64,000 nt of DNA. Source: Fusarium oxysporum f. sp. lycopersici 4287. Its lineage: Eukaryota; Ascomycota; Sordariomycetes; Hypocreales; Nectriaceae. A program made the position numbers and the translations under genes. The notes under the pieces were generated by a model. That model saw only the letters and a list, made by a program, of their open reading frames with translations, had not been told where the DNA came from and did not search any database. Below are positions 32,302 through 44,278 of this stretch, piece after piece. Where the stretch lies: NCBI RefSeq assembly GCF_000149955.1, contig NC_030989.1, forward strand, positions 575,079-639,078, written 5' to 3'. Positions within the stretch are counted from its first letter, which is position 1. Every line of letters starts with the position of its first letter.

Positions 32302-34545
32302 GCCTGTGATTATGGCATGAGGAGGTTGGAGGGCATGTGTCAATGAAGCATGAGCGAATTGTGTACGATACCAGAGAAGAGAGCGGAGACTTGGGTACGG
32401 ATGCCTTAGTCTCTCTCGTGATACAAATCTGTACAAAGACCTACCAAAAGAAACAAAGATCTTGCATTCTCACATCTCGGTGGAGTACCGAACTTGCATA
32501 TTGCAGCTAAAGTTTAAACCAGGGGATAATATCACGCACTTTTACGAACGACCAGTTCCAGAACATTTCGGACTTTTCAGAAAAAAACAAAAGCTCACAG
32601 CCTGATGACGCTGGTCGACGTCGGTGTTGCAGCAAGGCCAGCAAGGCAGAAAGCTCCGAACTATTGCACCTGACTTCGGAGAAAGTCTCAAATTAGAAAG
32701 ATGAGATTCAGTTCCGATAGACAGATCCAGTCCTGATTCGGATTCACCGGAGCTACCGTTAGTCAACACCATCACGATGTGCGGAAAGTTCGAAACCCCG
32801 CATTCTCGAGTGAGAATCACAGGCTTCTTTTCAGGCACAAAGTGCATTGGCTTGGTCTTATTCCTCGGCTTGGATTTTCTAGTGTGGTGGCCTGCATACT
32901 CTTGGTGTGCCGATCATCAGGTACGCAGTAAGCGGAGAAGCAGGCTGTGAATTGGAGATGTCTATCACCAGGTGCTTTTAACAATTGTCTATATGGAATT
33001 GTGTATAAGCAGTTTGACTAAAAAAAAAAAAAACCAATTGTCAATGCTGATAAAGAAACAAATAGTTTTGACTATCTGATCACAAGTCTATAGATGCAAT
33101 TGCTATTATCATGGATGAATATCATCTGGCCTCAGCTTTTGAAAGTGATGATGATGACACTAGCGTCCAAGAGATGCAGCTTATGCCGGCCCGCCTTGCA
33201 TTAAGAGGATGAGATGGTGTGAAGAGTGATGAAAAAGGTAGGTGTCAAGACTTGATAATGCAGCTGAAATGTAAGAAGTGAATAATTCAAGTAATCAGAG
33301 ACATTTCATGTGATGTTGTACTACCGATTTTCTCATGTTCAATCAACGCCATATTCTTTCGTGAGGATTGGGAAATATGAATACTCGGATATCTTTCGTC
33401 TGATAAATGCCAGATTGACATTTAGTTAATCGTGTAAATAATCTCAATGCAATATTACCGCAATTACTGCACTTCCTGGGTTAGGTATCGTGTTCCCCAG
33501 ATATCGGCACTTGACTCCAGATCAGTTAAACCGGTTTTCCCACACATAAACCCCACCTGACAAAAAGTCCCTTGTCGACAAAAAAGCAAAACCTTGTCAA
33601 CTCGTAGAGTCGAACGCTGCACGCAATGGAAAACTTGATAGCGGTCAAGGCTGAACTGAATTGAGCCGAGAAGGTTGCAACATGTTTCGGGGTATACTTC
33701 CGTTGATCGGCTCTGCAAGTGATAGAGGTGAATGTTTCTGTGAAAGATGGTTGGTCAGTCGACTCGATATAGCTCGGGCGGTAAATCGTAACGTTTTATC
33801 TGGTAGTTTGTACTATAATTGGTTTGCTCATCACTGTGACACCAGAACTGTGATCTAACTACTGGATATCGACCAACCACTCTTTCGATTCATACGAATC
33901 ACCAGACTATTCTTTTATTTTCTCTCCTATTTTTTCTCAAAGCCCAAAGCCCTACAGTCCCAACATTTTGACAGTCCCCATCGTAATGTAACAGAGACTA
34001 ACAAAACCCCTGTAGCCCACCATCTTGATCACGACCCTCACGTGGTCCGAGATCGTCGTTACCTGTAAGGGAAGCTCATCCGGGCCCAACGACAAACGGA
34101 CCAAGGAAAAATGCTGTCAGAGCCCGATGAAGGGGACCTTGTCTGCCGGGATCATGGAGCCAAGAATGCGGGGTGGGCAGTGTAGAACACACCATGAAGG
34201 ATTAGACTGCCGCGAAGCTTCATTTCCGCTGTTCGGCCCTGGGGCGGCGGTTATTACACCGACGGCGTGAGGGTTTGCCAAGATGGATGGGGGGAGCTAT
34301 GGGTGGATGTGTGAAATGTGATGGGAAGGGGAGAGACGGGATCAGCGACTGAGGGTGAGCGGGTATTGTGATGGGAGCTAGCTAAAGAAAAAAGATATAT
34401 AAATGTCTGGTTCTTCTCACGATGTCGATCTCTCAGTAGATCTGAAGGACAGCTTCAGCTTCAGCTTCAAAGGCATCTCTAGGAGTTGTACCTCGCCGGC
34501 CTATCCTCACTTACACCCATACCTTGGACCCTATCCCTTGTCACG
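32302..34545. other. Long intergenic region upstream of the lipase
   Basis: About 2.2 kb without a supported gene. It contains an A13 run near 33020 and, close to the lipase, a TATA box. A minus-strand frame of 101 codons (32542-32847) and others look like chance. Confidence 0.5.
34396..34403 (+). promoter_or_regulatory. TATA box of the secreted lipase gene
   Basis: TATATAAA is found about 143 bp upstream of the lipase ATG, in a leader that is otherwise CT-rich. The spacing suits a fungal core promoter of a regulated gene. Confidence 0.55.
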
Positions 34546-35681
34546 ATGCTTCTTCTACCACTCCTCTCAGCCATCACCCTCGCGGTAGCCAGCCCTGTAG
34601 CTCTCGATGACTACGTCAACTCTCTCGAGGAGCGAGGTAAACATAACCCCATCCCGATTACTTCATAAGCTCACATTCCCAGCTGTTGGTGTCACCACAA
34701 CCGACTTTAGCAACTTCAAGTTCTACATCCAACACGGCGCCGCAGCTTACTGCAACTCTGAAGCCGCAGCTGGTTCAAAGATCACCTGCTCCAATAATGG
34801 CTGTCCAACCGTTCAGGGCAACGGAGCTACCATCGTGACATCTTTCGTGTAAGTACAAGGCTGCACAAACACATCGCACCCTTACTTACACATCCAGTGG
34901 CTCCAAGACAGGTATCGGTGGCTACGTCGCGACAGACTCTGCCCGAAAGGAAATCGTCGTCTCGTTTCGCGGAAGCATCAACATTCGAAACTGGCTTACC
35001 AACCTCGACTTCGGCCAGGAAGACTGCAGTCTCGTCTCTGGATGTGGTGTACACTCTGGCTTCCAGCGAGCCTGGAATGAGATCTCCTCTCAAGCAACAG
35101 CTGCCGTCGCCTCCGCACGCAAGGCGAACCCTTCTTTCAAGGTCATCTCTACAGGCCACTCCCTTGGAGGTGCTGTGGCCGTTCTTGCTGCCGCAAACCT
35201 GAGAGTCGGTGGAACACCCGTCGACATTTACACCTACGGTTCTCCCCGTGTCGGAAATGCACAGCTCTCAGCCTTCGTCTCAAACCAGGCTGGTGGAGAG
35301 TACCGCGTTACACACGCCGATGACCCTGTCCCTCGTCTCCCCCCTCTGATCTTCGGATACAGACACACAACTCCTGAGTTCTGGCTGTCTGGTGGTGGCG
35401 GCGACACGGTTGACTACACCATCAGCGATGTCAAGGTCTGTGAGGGTGCTGCCAACCTTGGATGCAACGGTGGAACTCTTGGTTTGGATATTGCTGCTCA
35501 TCTGCATTACTTCCAGGCGACTGACGCCTGTAACGCTGGCGGATTCTCTTGGCGACGATACAGAAGCGCCGAGAGCGTCGACAAGAGGGCCACCATGACT
35601 GACGCCGAGCTTGAGAAGAAGCTGAACTCTTATGTCCAGATGGATAAGGAGTATGTGAAGAATAACCAGGCCCGCTCTTAA
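34546..35681 (+). CDS. FGL1: Secreted class 3 triacylglycerol lipase, FGL1-like
   Basis: Exons 34546-34636, 34683-34848 and 34898-35681 give 346 residues. A signal peptide ([18 protein letters not shown]) and a short pro-region ending LEER lead into the mature enzyme. The alpha/beta hydrolase core is clear: [20 protein letters not shown] (oxyanion region), the nucleophile elbow [10 protein letters not shown] with Ser174, [10 protein letters not shown] (catalytic Asp region) and AAHLHYF (catalytic His). Mature enzyme cysteines ([17 protein letters not shown]) suggest disulfides. In Fusarium graminearum the FGL1 lipase is secreted during wheat infection and is needed for full virulence. I call it FGL1-like by recalled resemblance; the symbol needs an alignment. 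It is encoded 204 bp from the convergent RAD7 stop. Confidence 0.92.
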
Positions 35682-35885
35682 CGAGGGTATGAGGTTTAAT
35701 GGGAAATGACATGATTCATGAACGAAACCATAGTACATATGATGCAAATAGGATATAAAAAACATATTTCATTCACTAGCTTTACACATTACCGTGCGCC
35801 ATGCAATGCCCTGCTACTGACTCAAAGGCCATGCTCAAATTGTTTCATAACTCCAAACACCAACCACCACGCGCTGTATCAGGGA

Positions 35886-37931
35886 TTAATCATGAGATCC
35901 CTCAACCACCATGCCTTGAGCATTAGGAACACCAACAAGGATGACACCACGAGGTACGCGGACCTCTTTGACCTTCATGCATCCAAAAACGTTGACCTCT
36001 CGGATCTTGGGACAAGATCGGAAGATTGACCCCAAAATGAAATCAGTCACCTCTTCACAGAAGCTGATTTCCAGCTCTTTCAACTCTGGGTAACGAGCAT
36101 CCTCGTGGAAGACCTCCTCGAAAGCCTCGCGTGAGATATGACGGCAAGCATGAATGTTGAGGTACTGAAGCTTCTCACCCGAATGAGCCATCAAGGCTTT
36201 GAAACCCTCACTGCAGAGCCCAACGCTATCTGGGTTCTCCCGAGGCTTACTTGCATCAATCTGTCGACATTTCTGGAGGTCCACAAAGTGCAAGGGAGGA
36301 TTGGCCCATTTGGTGAAAAGATCAACAAAACCCTGGTCAGTCATAAACTCACTGTCCGTGATTCGGAACTTGGAAAGGGAGCGACAATGCTCGTGAATAG
36401 CCTGCAACAGCCCATCGTCAACTTCAGGAACAATCTTCAGAGACAAGGTCTTGAGATTGGCACCGATTTTCGAGACAACTTCGATGTAAGCGTCAGATTC
36501 AGTCTTGTGCTGTAACTGAAGTCCGAGATGCTCTAGAGCCGACAAACTTGCGATCGTTTTGACACCGTCGTTGGTTAGCTTTTGGTTATTCTCAACCTTG
36601 AGTCGCTTGAGATTGGGGCAATGATCTCTCAGCGTGGCTATGGTTTCGTCACCAAAGTGATTGTCTGTATAATAGACTTGGATACCCTTCAGCTTCTCGC
36701 CCTTCTCCTGGATGAACTTATGCCACTTCTCATCGCTCAAAAGATTGGCTCCGTGAAGGTAGAATGTTTCGAGATTGATGTCACGGGACAAGAGGTAATC
36801 CATGACCTCGTCCTTGAACTGAATACCACATCGGATCTTGAGATTTTTGAGTTTCGAAGCCGTCTGAAAGATGGAAATGTAATCTTGTTCACCAAGCTTT
36901 GCGCCATCATAGATATGGAGGTCCTCGGTGCCGGGCTGGACGAAAAGGGGCAAAGTCTCTGGCTTGAGGAGTCGACGCTTGGAGAACATGCGTGCAATTT
37001 TGTCAATCAAGTGATCAGGAAGGTCTCCAAGACTGTCAGCCAGATCGACGTTCTTGGCCAGAGTCTGTACACACAGAGTGGCCAAGCTCTTGGTACCAAC
37101 GTCGCCGTCAAGTATCCGACTTTGAATTGCGCGACGTCTTCCAACAGGACCCGTATTGACCGGCTTCTTCGGCTTCTTTTTTTGGCCACCTTCTCGTTCT
37201 TTGGCTATCTCTCGCCCGCAAGGAGGACAAAGAAGTCCTCCGTTAGGACCAGCGACCGAGTAAGGTGTGACAGTGAATCGTTTCTCGCAAATTTCGCAGT
37301 GCTCTATCTGTCCAGGCAGAGGGCCAGAGTTCGATTCCATTAGCGCACGAGCAATTTCGTCATCAGATAAGTCTGATCGTTGCTTGCGCTTCTTGAAAGC
37401 TTTGCTCTCCTTGATCTTTGCGAGTTTCTTCTCTTCTTCTCGCTTACGCTTAAGTGAAGCTTCGTCATTGTCGTTGCGACTAGAACGTCGCCCGGACCTG
37501 GCACCTGCTGCAGAGGACTCGCCGTTCCCGTTCTCATCTTGAGCTGCATCCTCACGTGCAGCTTGTCGGCGACGTGCTTCAGCATCTGAGCGGATCTGAG
37601 CAGCAGAGATATTGTGCGACTAATCATGGTTAGTATGCTATAGCGACGTGCTCATCGTAACAGCCATAAACTTACAGCAAGGAAATCAGTCAGCGCTGAT
37701 TGACTATTGAGATGTTAGTATGAGTATATGGCTAGAGGTGGTATTTTACTTACGGTCCATAGACAGCACGACCTTGTCGATTAGATTGATTTGTCTGGCC
37801 ATTCTGGCCATTCTGGCCGTTTTGACCAGCTTGAGCGTTCTGGTCTTGAGCGTTCTGGTTGTTACTGCGTGTTGCCCGCGCCCTGTATATGATAAGCTTA
37901 TCGCCACTATAGGCATAAGAAAAACCTACAT
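35886..37931 (-). CDS. RAD7: DNA repair protein Rad7 (LRR subunit of NEF4)
   Basis: Exons 37931-37930, 37882-37754, 37703-37676 and 37619-35886 total 1893 nt (630 residues). No in-frame ATG exists upstream of 37340, so the start must be assembled: AT at 37930-37931 joined across a 47-nt intron to G gives MARATRSNNQNAQ. A Gln/Asn-rich head is followed by YGPQSALTDFLASHNISAAQ, a charged segment (KRKREEEKKLAKIKESKAFK) and a four-Cys zinc site (HCEICEKRF; LLCPPCGREIA). Leucine-rich repeats fill the rest (LKNLKIRCGIQFKDEV, LETFYLHGANLL, NLKRLKVENNQKLTNDGVK). In yeast, Rad7 with Rad16 recognises lesions in non-transcribed DNA. The 28-nt exon is the shortest internal exon here. Confidence 0.88.
37796..37826 (-). 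repeat. Short tandem repeat coding for Gln-Asn-Gly units in RAD7
   Basis: Three near-identical 9-nt GGCCAGAAT units code for repeated NGQ residues in the Rad7 head (GQNGQNGQNGQTNQ). It is low-complexity coding sequence, prone to length change. Confidence 0.7.
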
Positions 37932-39022
37932 GATGGAGGAATAACGAGTGACCTAGCAAAATGAAAGATTTACACAAGAAAAGATTCCTCAATCTTCGGC
38001 GACCACATTAGCCACCCAGTGAATGAAAGGGAGGGGAGAATCAAGCTTGAAAAGGAGTTGGCGCAAAAAAGTAAAGTCAGAAGCAGCTCGGACAAGTGCA
38101 GCGCCGTGCAGTGGCGTTCCCGCTTGCGCATGCTTTCACGAGATTGACACCGTGTCACGTGATGCAATCGCCCCTTGAAGTGGCAAATCCAAGATCTCAG
38201 CATCAGGGTCCAAAATTGAACGGCAGCGACAATCTACTGCCGTTTGCAATATGAGATACTGCGGGGTTTCAGAACATACTGGGATATCAAAATGTAGATG
38301 CTAATACTAGACTTAGCAAGGCTTCTACCAGTATGAGTTTTGCTATATAATGAGCTATAAATGAACTCTTAATCTATGATGCAACTTATGGCGAACGGTT
38401 CTTGTAAGTGGGATTGGCCAATGTTTTCTGTCCCCGATCCTGCCAGGAACGATGCACCCCAATCAGATCGACAATCAAGACCCCCTGGCCCCTGACACGT
38501 GCCTGCGCGTAGCGGGGTGCTCTTTCTGACACTGTGAATCGTGAATTGGGGTATCAAACGGGAAGCAACGCCCCGAAAAAAGGAGCTGGTGGCGATTTGC
38601 CTTTAACTTCTATCTGACTTTTTCCCTTCATCCTCACGCTTTCATTGTTCATCCGCTTGGAGTCTTTCTCATCTCATTGAACAAATTCTGTCAATGTCAG
38701 TCGTTTGTTTGTGTGATTGTTCTTTTGTTGTTGCCCGCAGTCAATCAATTTGTATCTATTCACGGTCACTGCCCAGCACTGCATTCACGGCTGTGCATTA
38801 GTGAGCTGCCAGCAGACAGGGGTTCAATTGCCGCCCTTTGCCTTCCACCAGGCTCCCATCGTTTGATCTCAATTTCCTGAAAGAAAACACCATCAAAGAC
38901 TTTTAATCTTTGTCCTTAATCGTGCAGCTGTGCAATTAAAAGTCCCATTTGGAGGGCGACAAGCTGTCCCATCGCACATCGTATCCAAATCAGCAGAACA
39001 TCCTCTTGGACCAACTGACATC
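37932..39022. promoter_or_regulatory. Shared divergent promoter of RAD7 and RAD16
   Basis: About 1.1 kb separates the two divergent start codons. The RAD16 side has a pyrimidine-rich leader (about 38610-38700). No third gene is supported between them. The layout suggests coordinated expression of two partners in one repair complex, which is inference. Confidence 0.5.
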
Positions 39023-42000
39023 ATGCCTCGAGGTCGCCCTTCCACCCGGGGTACGCCCATCACTGCAGCAGATGGTAAGTCTGATGTTCATAAATGGTTA
39101 TTATTTCTCACTAAAAAATTCTAGCTTCTAGAGATACATCTACTGCTTCTAATCGAATGACCCGCTCAGCCAGGACTAGAAGTCAGGCTGCCTCGTCTAT
39201 ACCAACTCCCACCCCAGCTGTAGATATTCAGCAAGATGCTCCCTCTGGGTCACGCCCAAGAGGAAGACCTAGGAAGAGTATCCCCGAAGTCGAGGCATCA
39301 CCTCTGTCTCAATTTCCTACTTCTGACATCGCACTTCCCACTAAACGACGTGGCCGCCCAAGCAAAGCACCCATCATTGAGAGCGAGTCTGTATCATCAG
39401 TTCCCACGCCACTAGACCCAGATACAGGGAGCGATTATTCAACTCCTGCGTCTAGCAAAGTGCCAACCCCGGCAGCAGTCGATCATGGTAAATCAACTAT
39501 CTTCGAAGTTCAACTTCCTGCTCCTTCTACCTCTCGCCCCGTTGACCGCGAGAGAGGTCTGCACAAGAGCGCATATTCTATGAACTCGAGGGCCAAAGGT
39601 CGGATGGTGATTGAAGACTCGGACGACGAAGATTTTGACAATTATCGAAACGCTCAAGTAGCTCGTCGCCTCCAGGATGAAGAACTCAAGCAAGCATCCA
39701 GTACCGCATCATCATCACTTCCCTTACGAAGAAGCACCAGACCTTCGCTCTCCGGTAGTTTCAACACTCCCGCTCAGGCTTCTGTCAAGCGAGAACGAGC
39801 ATCGACCCTGACTGACTCTACCGCCAAGCGTGGTCGCCCAGCGAAAAAGCCTAAAGTCATCGCCGACTCAGATGACGAGGAAATTGACATGGATGCGGAG
39901 ATAGCCCAAGGGCTTGACCTGGACAGCGGCTCGTCATTGAGCTCATACGAGGATGAATCCTTTGCCGATGATGACGCTAGCGACAAGGAAGCAGCTCGAT
40001 ACATCTCCAGTGATGACGAAGACGTTCCAATGGCTATGTCGAGAAAAGCGGCCGGAAAGCGGCCAGCACGTCCCATGGCACGCACCGTACCCCGTGTCAA
40101 GGCACCTGCTGCGACTTTTGCCCACTCCGCAAGGAAAGCCGCGCAAGCTGACGGCCCGTCTGGTGATGAGCTCGATGCATTGGAAAGCGCTTTAGGTGAT
40201 GCTGAGTCTACAGACTTCGCAACTGATAACAATGACGGCTATATCGACTTGAGTAGTAGCGATGCTGATGCAGATGACGCCGATAACAGAGACCATCTCG
40301 CGACTATCGCCAACAACCGAAGGGCTTTCAGGAACCAGGGTGTGAGCAGACGTGCCATTAGAGAACGAGAGCGTTTGGAGAAAAACCACCCTGAGATCAT
40401 AGGCATGTGGGACAGGATTAAAAAGGAGCCAGTGATCAAGGCTGGGAAGGCTACACAACCGGAAAGAATTTCACGCCAACTCAAGCCATTCCAACTTGAA
40501 GGTCTTGCTTGGATGATGGAGATGGAGAAGGCAAAATACGAAGGTGGCTTACTCGGTGATGAGATGGGATTAGGCAAGACAATTCAGGCCGTGTCTCTGA
40601 TTATGTCCGATTATCCCGCGAAACAGCCGTCGCTGGTTCTCGTGCCTCCAGTTGCGCTCATGCAATGGCAACAAGAGATCAAGTCTTACACCGATGGCGC
40701 CTTGAACACATTTGTTTTCCATGGAACAAACCAGAAGACCAAGGGGATCACCGTGAAGGAACTCAAGAAATTCGACGTTATCATGATGTCGTACAACAGT
40801 CTCGAGTCAGTCTATCGCAAGCAGGAAAAGGGTTTCAAGCGCAAGGATGGCATATACAAGGAGAAGAGTGCTATTCATGCGATCGATTTCCATCGGGTTA
40901 TTCTGGACGAAGCACACTGTATCAAAACACGCACCACCATGACAGCCAAAGCATGCTTTGCTCTCAAGACTACCTACCGGTGGTGTCTGACGGGCACGCC
41001 TCTGCAGAACCGCATCGGAGAGTTCTTCTCTCTGGTTCGTTTCCTACAAGTCGACACCTTCGCGTCGTATCTCTGCAAGCAGTGTCCGTGCTCCACGCTT
41101 GAATGGTCGATGGACGAGCACAGTCGTTGCACTGGGTGCAAGCATCCGGGAGTGCAACATGTTTCTCTGTTCAACCAAGAGCTATTGAACCCTATTCAGA
41201 AATATGGGAATGCAGGCGCAGGCGCAACGGCTTTTGAAAGACTGCGTTTGATGACAGATCGCATCATGCTGCGCCGTCTAAAGAAAGACCACACCAACTC
41301 TATGGAACTTCCAGTCAAGGAGGTTTATGTTGACCGACAGTTTTTCGGAGAAGAGGAGAACGACTTCGCGAACAGTATCATGACGAACGGCCAGCGCAAG
41401 TTTGATACGTATGTCGCTCAGGGTGTTCTCTTGAACAATTATGCCAACATTTTTGGCCTCATTATGCAGATGCGACAAGTTGCTGACCACCCTGATCTCA
41501 TTCTGAAGAAGAACGCTGAAGGAGGGCAAAACGTGCTCGTTTGTTGCATCTGCGATGAGCCTGCCGAAGACACAATCCGTAGCAGGTGTAAGCATGACTT
41601 TTGCAGAGCCTGTGTCGGTAGCTACGTCCGCTCTACTGATGAACCTGATTGCCCCCGTTGTCACATCCCCCTCTCGATCGATCTGGAACAGCCAGAGATT
41701 GAGCAAGATGAGAATCTCGTCAAGAAAAACTCCATCATCAACCGAATCAAGATGGAGAACTGGACCTCCTCTTCCAAAATTGAACTTCTAGTCCATGAGC
41801 TACACAAACTTCGCTCTGACAACGCCTCACACAAGTCGATCATCTTCTCTCAGTTTACTACCATGCTGCAGCTCATCGAGTGGCGTCTCCGTCGGGCTGG
41901 TATCACTACAGTCATGCTCGATGGTAGCATGACACCTGCCCAACGACAGGCCTCGATCGAGCATTTCATGAACAACGTGGACGTTGAATGCTTCCTGGTT

Positions 42001-42347
42001 TCTCTCAAGGCTGGTGGTGTGGCACTGAACCTCACCGAAGCCTCTCGAGTATTCATTGTTGACCCGTAAGTGTCTGAAACGAACATTGTTATCTGAGTAG
42101 CTGCTAACAATTACATAGATGGTGGAATCCAGCCGCTGAGTGGCAGTCCGCTGACCGATGCCATCGCATTGGACAAACTCGACCCTGCACTATCACGCGA
42201 CTGTGTATCGAGGATTCTGTTGAAAGTCGAATGGTGTTGATTCAGGAGAAGAAGACTAACATGATTCACTCCACTGTCAACTCGGACACCAAGGCCATGG
42301 AATCGCTCACCCCCCAGGACATGCAATTCCTCTTCCGTGGTTCATAG
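39023..42347 (+). CDS. RAD16: DNA repair protein Rad16 (SNF2 helicase with RING)
   Basis: Exons 39023-39074, 39125-42065 and 42119-42347 total 3222 nt (1073 residues). An N-terminal disordered acidic/basic part carries four AT-hook-like RGRP motifs, near residues 3, 63, 93 and 253. SNF2 motif I is [19 protein letters not shown], the DEAH box is ILDEAHCIK, and a RING finger ([20 protein letters not shown], then CRACVGSYV and CPRCHIPL) is nested in the helicase core, the hallmark of Rad16/Rad5-type proteins. The last exon ends in LFRGS. Rad16 pairs with Rad7 to translocate on DNA, and with Elc1-type cofactors, in global genome repair. The motifs and the neighbouring RAD7 support Rad16 over Rad5. 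Confidence 0.93.
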
Positions 42348-42881
42348 ACGAACTGGGACAACGGCACAGAGCAAAGAGCAAAGACCTTCACAAAAACTAA
42401 CTGGTCTTTATGAAAACTGGAAATACGGGGACATGAATATGTACAGCATGTGGCATTGGTCACCAGACATGCAGGGTGTACGCATGGAGTTTGGAGTTGA
42501 CATCAGTAAAGATGCCTTGTTCCTTAGAACGATTTGATTTTGGCACTCGGAGATTCAAACATGTATAAATTTAATGAACGAATTAAAGTATCTGAGAAGA
42601 CCTGTGTGACCCCGTGATTTGTAATAAATGCAGGTGCCGTGGTACAACATGTCTCGCAAGGGATTACAGAGGTGTCTGAGATTGACAGTTCAGAAATTAA
42701 TTATGATCTAATATCCGTCTATCTAGCTCTTTTCTCGTTTTCAAATATTGACTGTCAACTTTTGTGTTTCTATTTTCATCGGCCCATGATGAGATTCAAA
42801 ACATACGAACAAAAAGATTCTCCAAAGAGAACACGAAAGAAATGGTTTCGCTAGCCATTAAGGTGTAAGAAGTGATTGAAA
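42348..42881. other. Convergent 3' region between RAD16 and ornithine decarboxylase
   Basis: About 530 bp of AT-rich sequence between two stops. No gene is supported. Confidence 0.55.
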
Positions 42882-44278
42882 TCACAGACCAAGAAGGGCC
42901 TTGGCACCAGGCTCGCTGCAGACGTAGATAACGTCGTGGGCGTTGGAGAAGCCGTTGAACTGAGTGGCAGAGCACTTTGTGTAGGCACCCATGTCCTCGA
43001 AGTACAGCCAGTCACCGACATCGAGAATGGAGTCGAAGCGAGTGCTCTCAGTGATGCGGTCGATGCCATCGCAGGTAGGACCCCAGACGGAATACTCGAA
43101 GCCCTCGCCCTCGGGAGTGGGATGGGCAGCGGTGGTCTCGAAGAGGGTCTTACCGGAGGCGCGGAGAACCTTGGCGATAGGCTGCTGGTGGTCAAACATG
43201 ATGTTTGAGAAGTTGCCGTAAACGCCATCGTTGACGTAGAGCATGTAGCCCTTGCCATCGAGAGTGGGGTCCTCAACAGTTCGGCGAGCGATGATGTTGC
43301 AGGCGATGGTGAAGGCGGTGGCAACATAGTATCGACCTGGCTCGGCGATGATCTCGATGTTGCTGTGAGGAGGGAAGAACTCGTCGAGGGCGTCGCCGAG
43401 GACAGCAGCCATGGTCTCGAAGGTATCGCCGCTGAAGCCACCACCAACGTCGAGGGTGCGCATGTTGAACCCGAACTCGTGGGCCAGCTGGAAGACGGTG
43501 TGGGCGTCGCGCACGGCCTTGTAGAAGGCAAGAGGATCAGAGGCACCAGATCCAACGTGGAAGCTGACGCCAACAACGTTGAGACCAAGATCCTTGGCCA
43601 GGGCGAGAAGACCCTCAGTGGTGTCCATGGCGGCACCGAACTTCATGCTGAAGCGGCACAGAGACTCGCTGTCGTCGGTCATGATGCGGAGGAAGAGCTC
43701 AGCTCCTGGATAGAGCTTGGCGATCTTGTAGAGCTCATCGGCATTGTCAAAAGTCATCTGTTTGACGCCCACAGACTTGACGTATCGGACATACGAGTTA
43801 GTCTTGCAGGGTTGGGCGTAGATGATGCGGTCGGGGCTAAGTCCTGCGGACAGGACCTGCTCAATCTCGGTCTTGGAGGCACAATCGAAGCCGGTTCCGA
43901 GCTCAGATAGAAGCTTGATGATCTGAGGATCGGGGTTGCACTTGACGGCTGGTGTTTGTTAGTGTGTATCACAGCATATTGTCGAGATTTGTACTCACCA
44001 TAGAAGGGCCGGACCCGAGGGAGATTCTTCTTCCAGCGAAGATGCTGGCGGTAGACCTCTCCGAGGTCAGCAACGAAGAAAGTGTCTTCGTCGCCAGGCT
44101 CACACATCTCATGGTCAATGGCCTCCACGCGCTGGTGGAGAGCCTGACCGATGAGTTGCTTTGGAGTGATCACGCCATATTGCTCAAGAGGTTCCTGAAG
44201 CAGGGGTTTCTTTAATGCGATATGAGGGTGATTGACATTATGATTGTAGGTGTCGAGGACAGCCGTTGCCATAACCAT
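42882..44278 (-). CDS. SPE1: Ornithine decarboxylase
   Basis: Exons 44278-43999 and 43948-42882 around a 50-nt intron encode 448 residues. PLP-enzyme marks: AVKCNPDPQIIKLLSELGTG with the Schiff-base Lys96, HVGSGASDPLAFYKAVRDAH, DVGGGFSGDTFETM (phosphate loop), EPGRYYVATAFT and WGPTCDGIDRI, where the Cys serves catalysis across the dimer interface. It makes putrescine, the first polyamine, in the cytosol. The first 60 residues match the fungal pattern. The 757 bases upstream lack any ATG on the coding strand; see the leader entry. An adjacent in-frame ATG two codons downstream (44272) could also serve as start. Confidence 0.95.

Noticed and set aside
38810..38840. A GGGGTTCAATTGCCGCCC stretch that looks like a tRNA T-arm
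   Set aside because: The upstream sequence does not fold into D and anticodon arms of a tRNA, and it lies in the RAD16 leader.
42851..43636. A 261-codon minus-strand frame inside ornithine decarboxylase
   Set aside because: It overlaps the ODC coding frame on the same strand, is Pro/Ser-rich like a frame shadow and has no domain.
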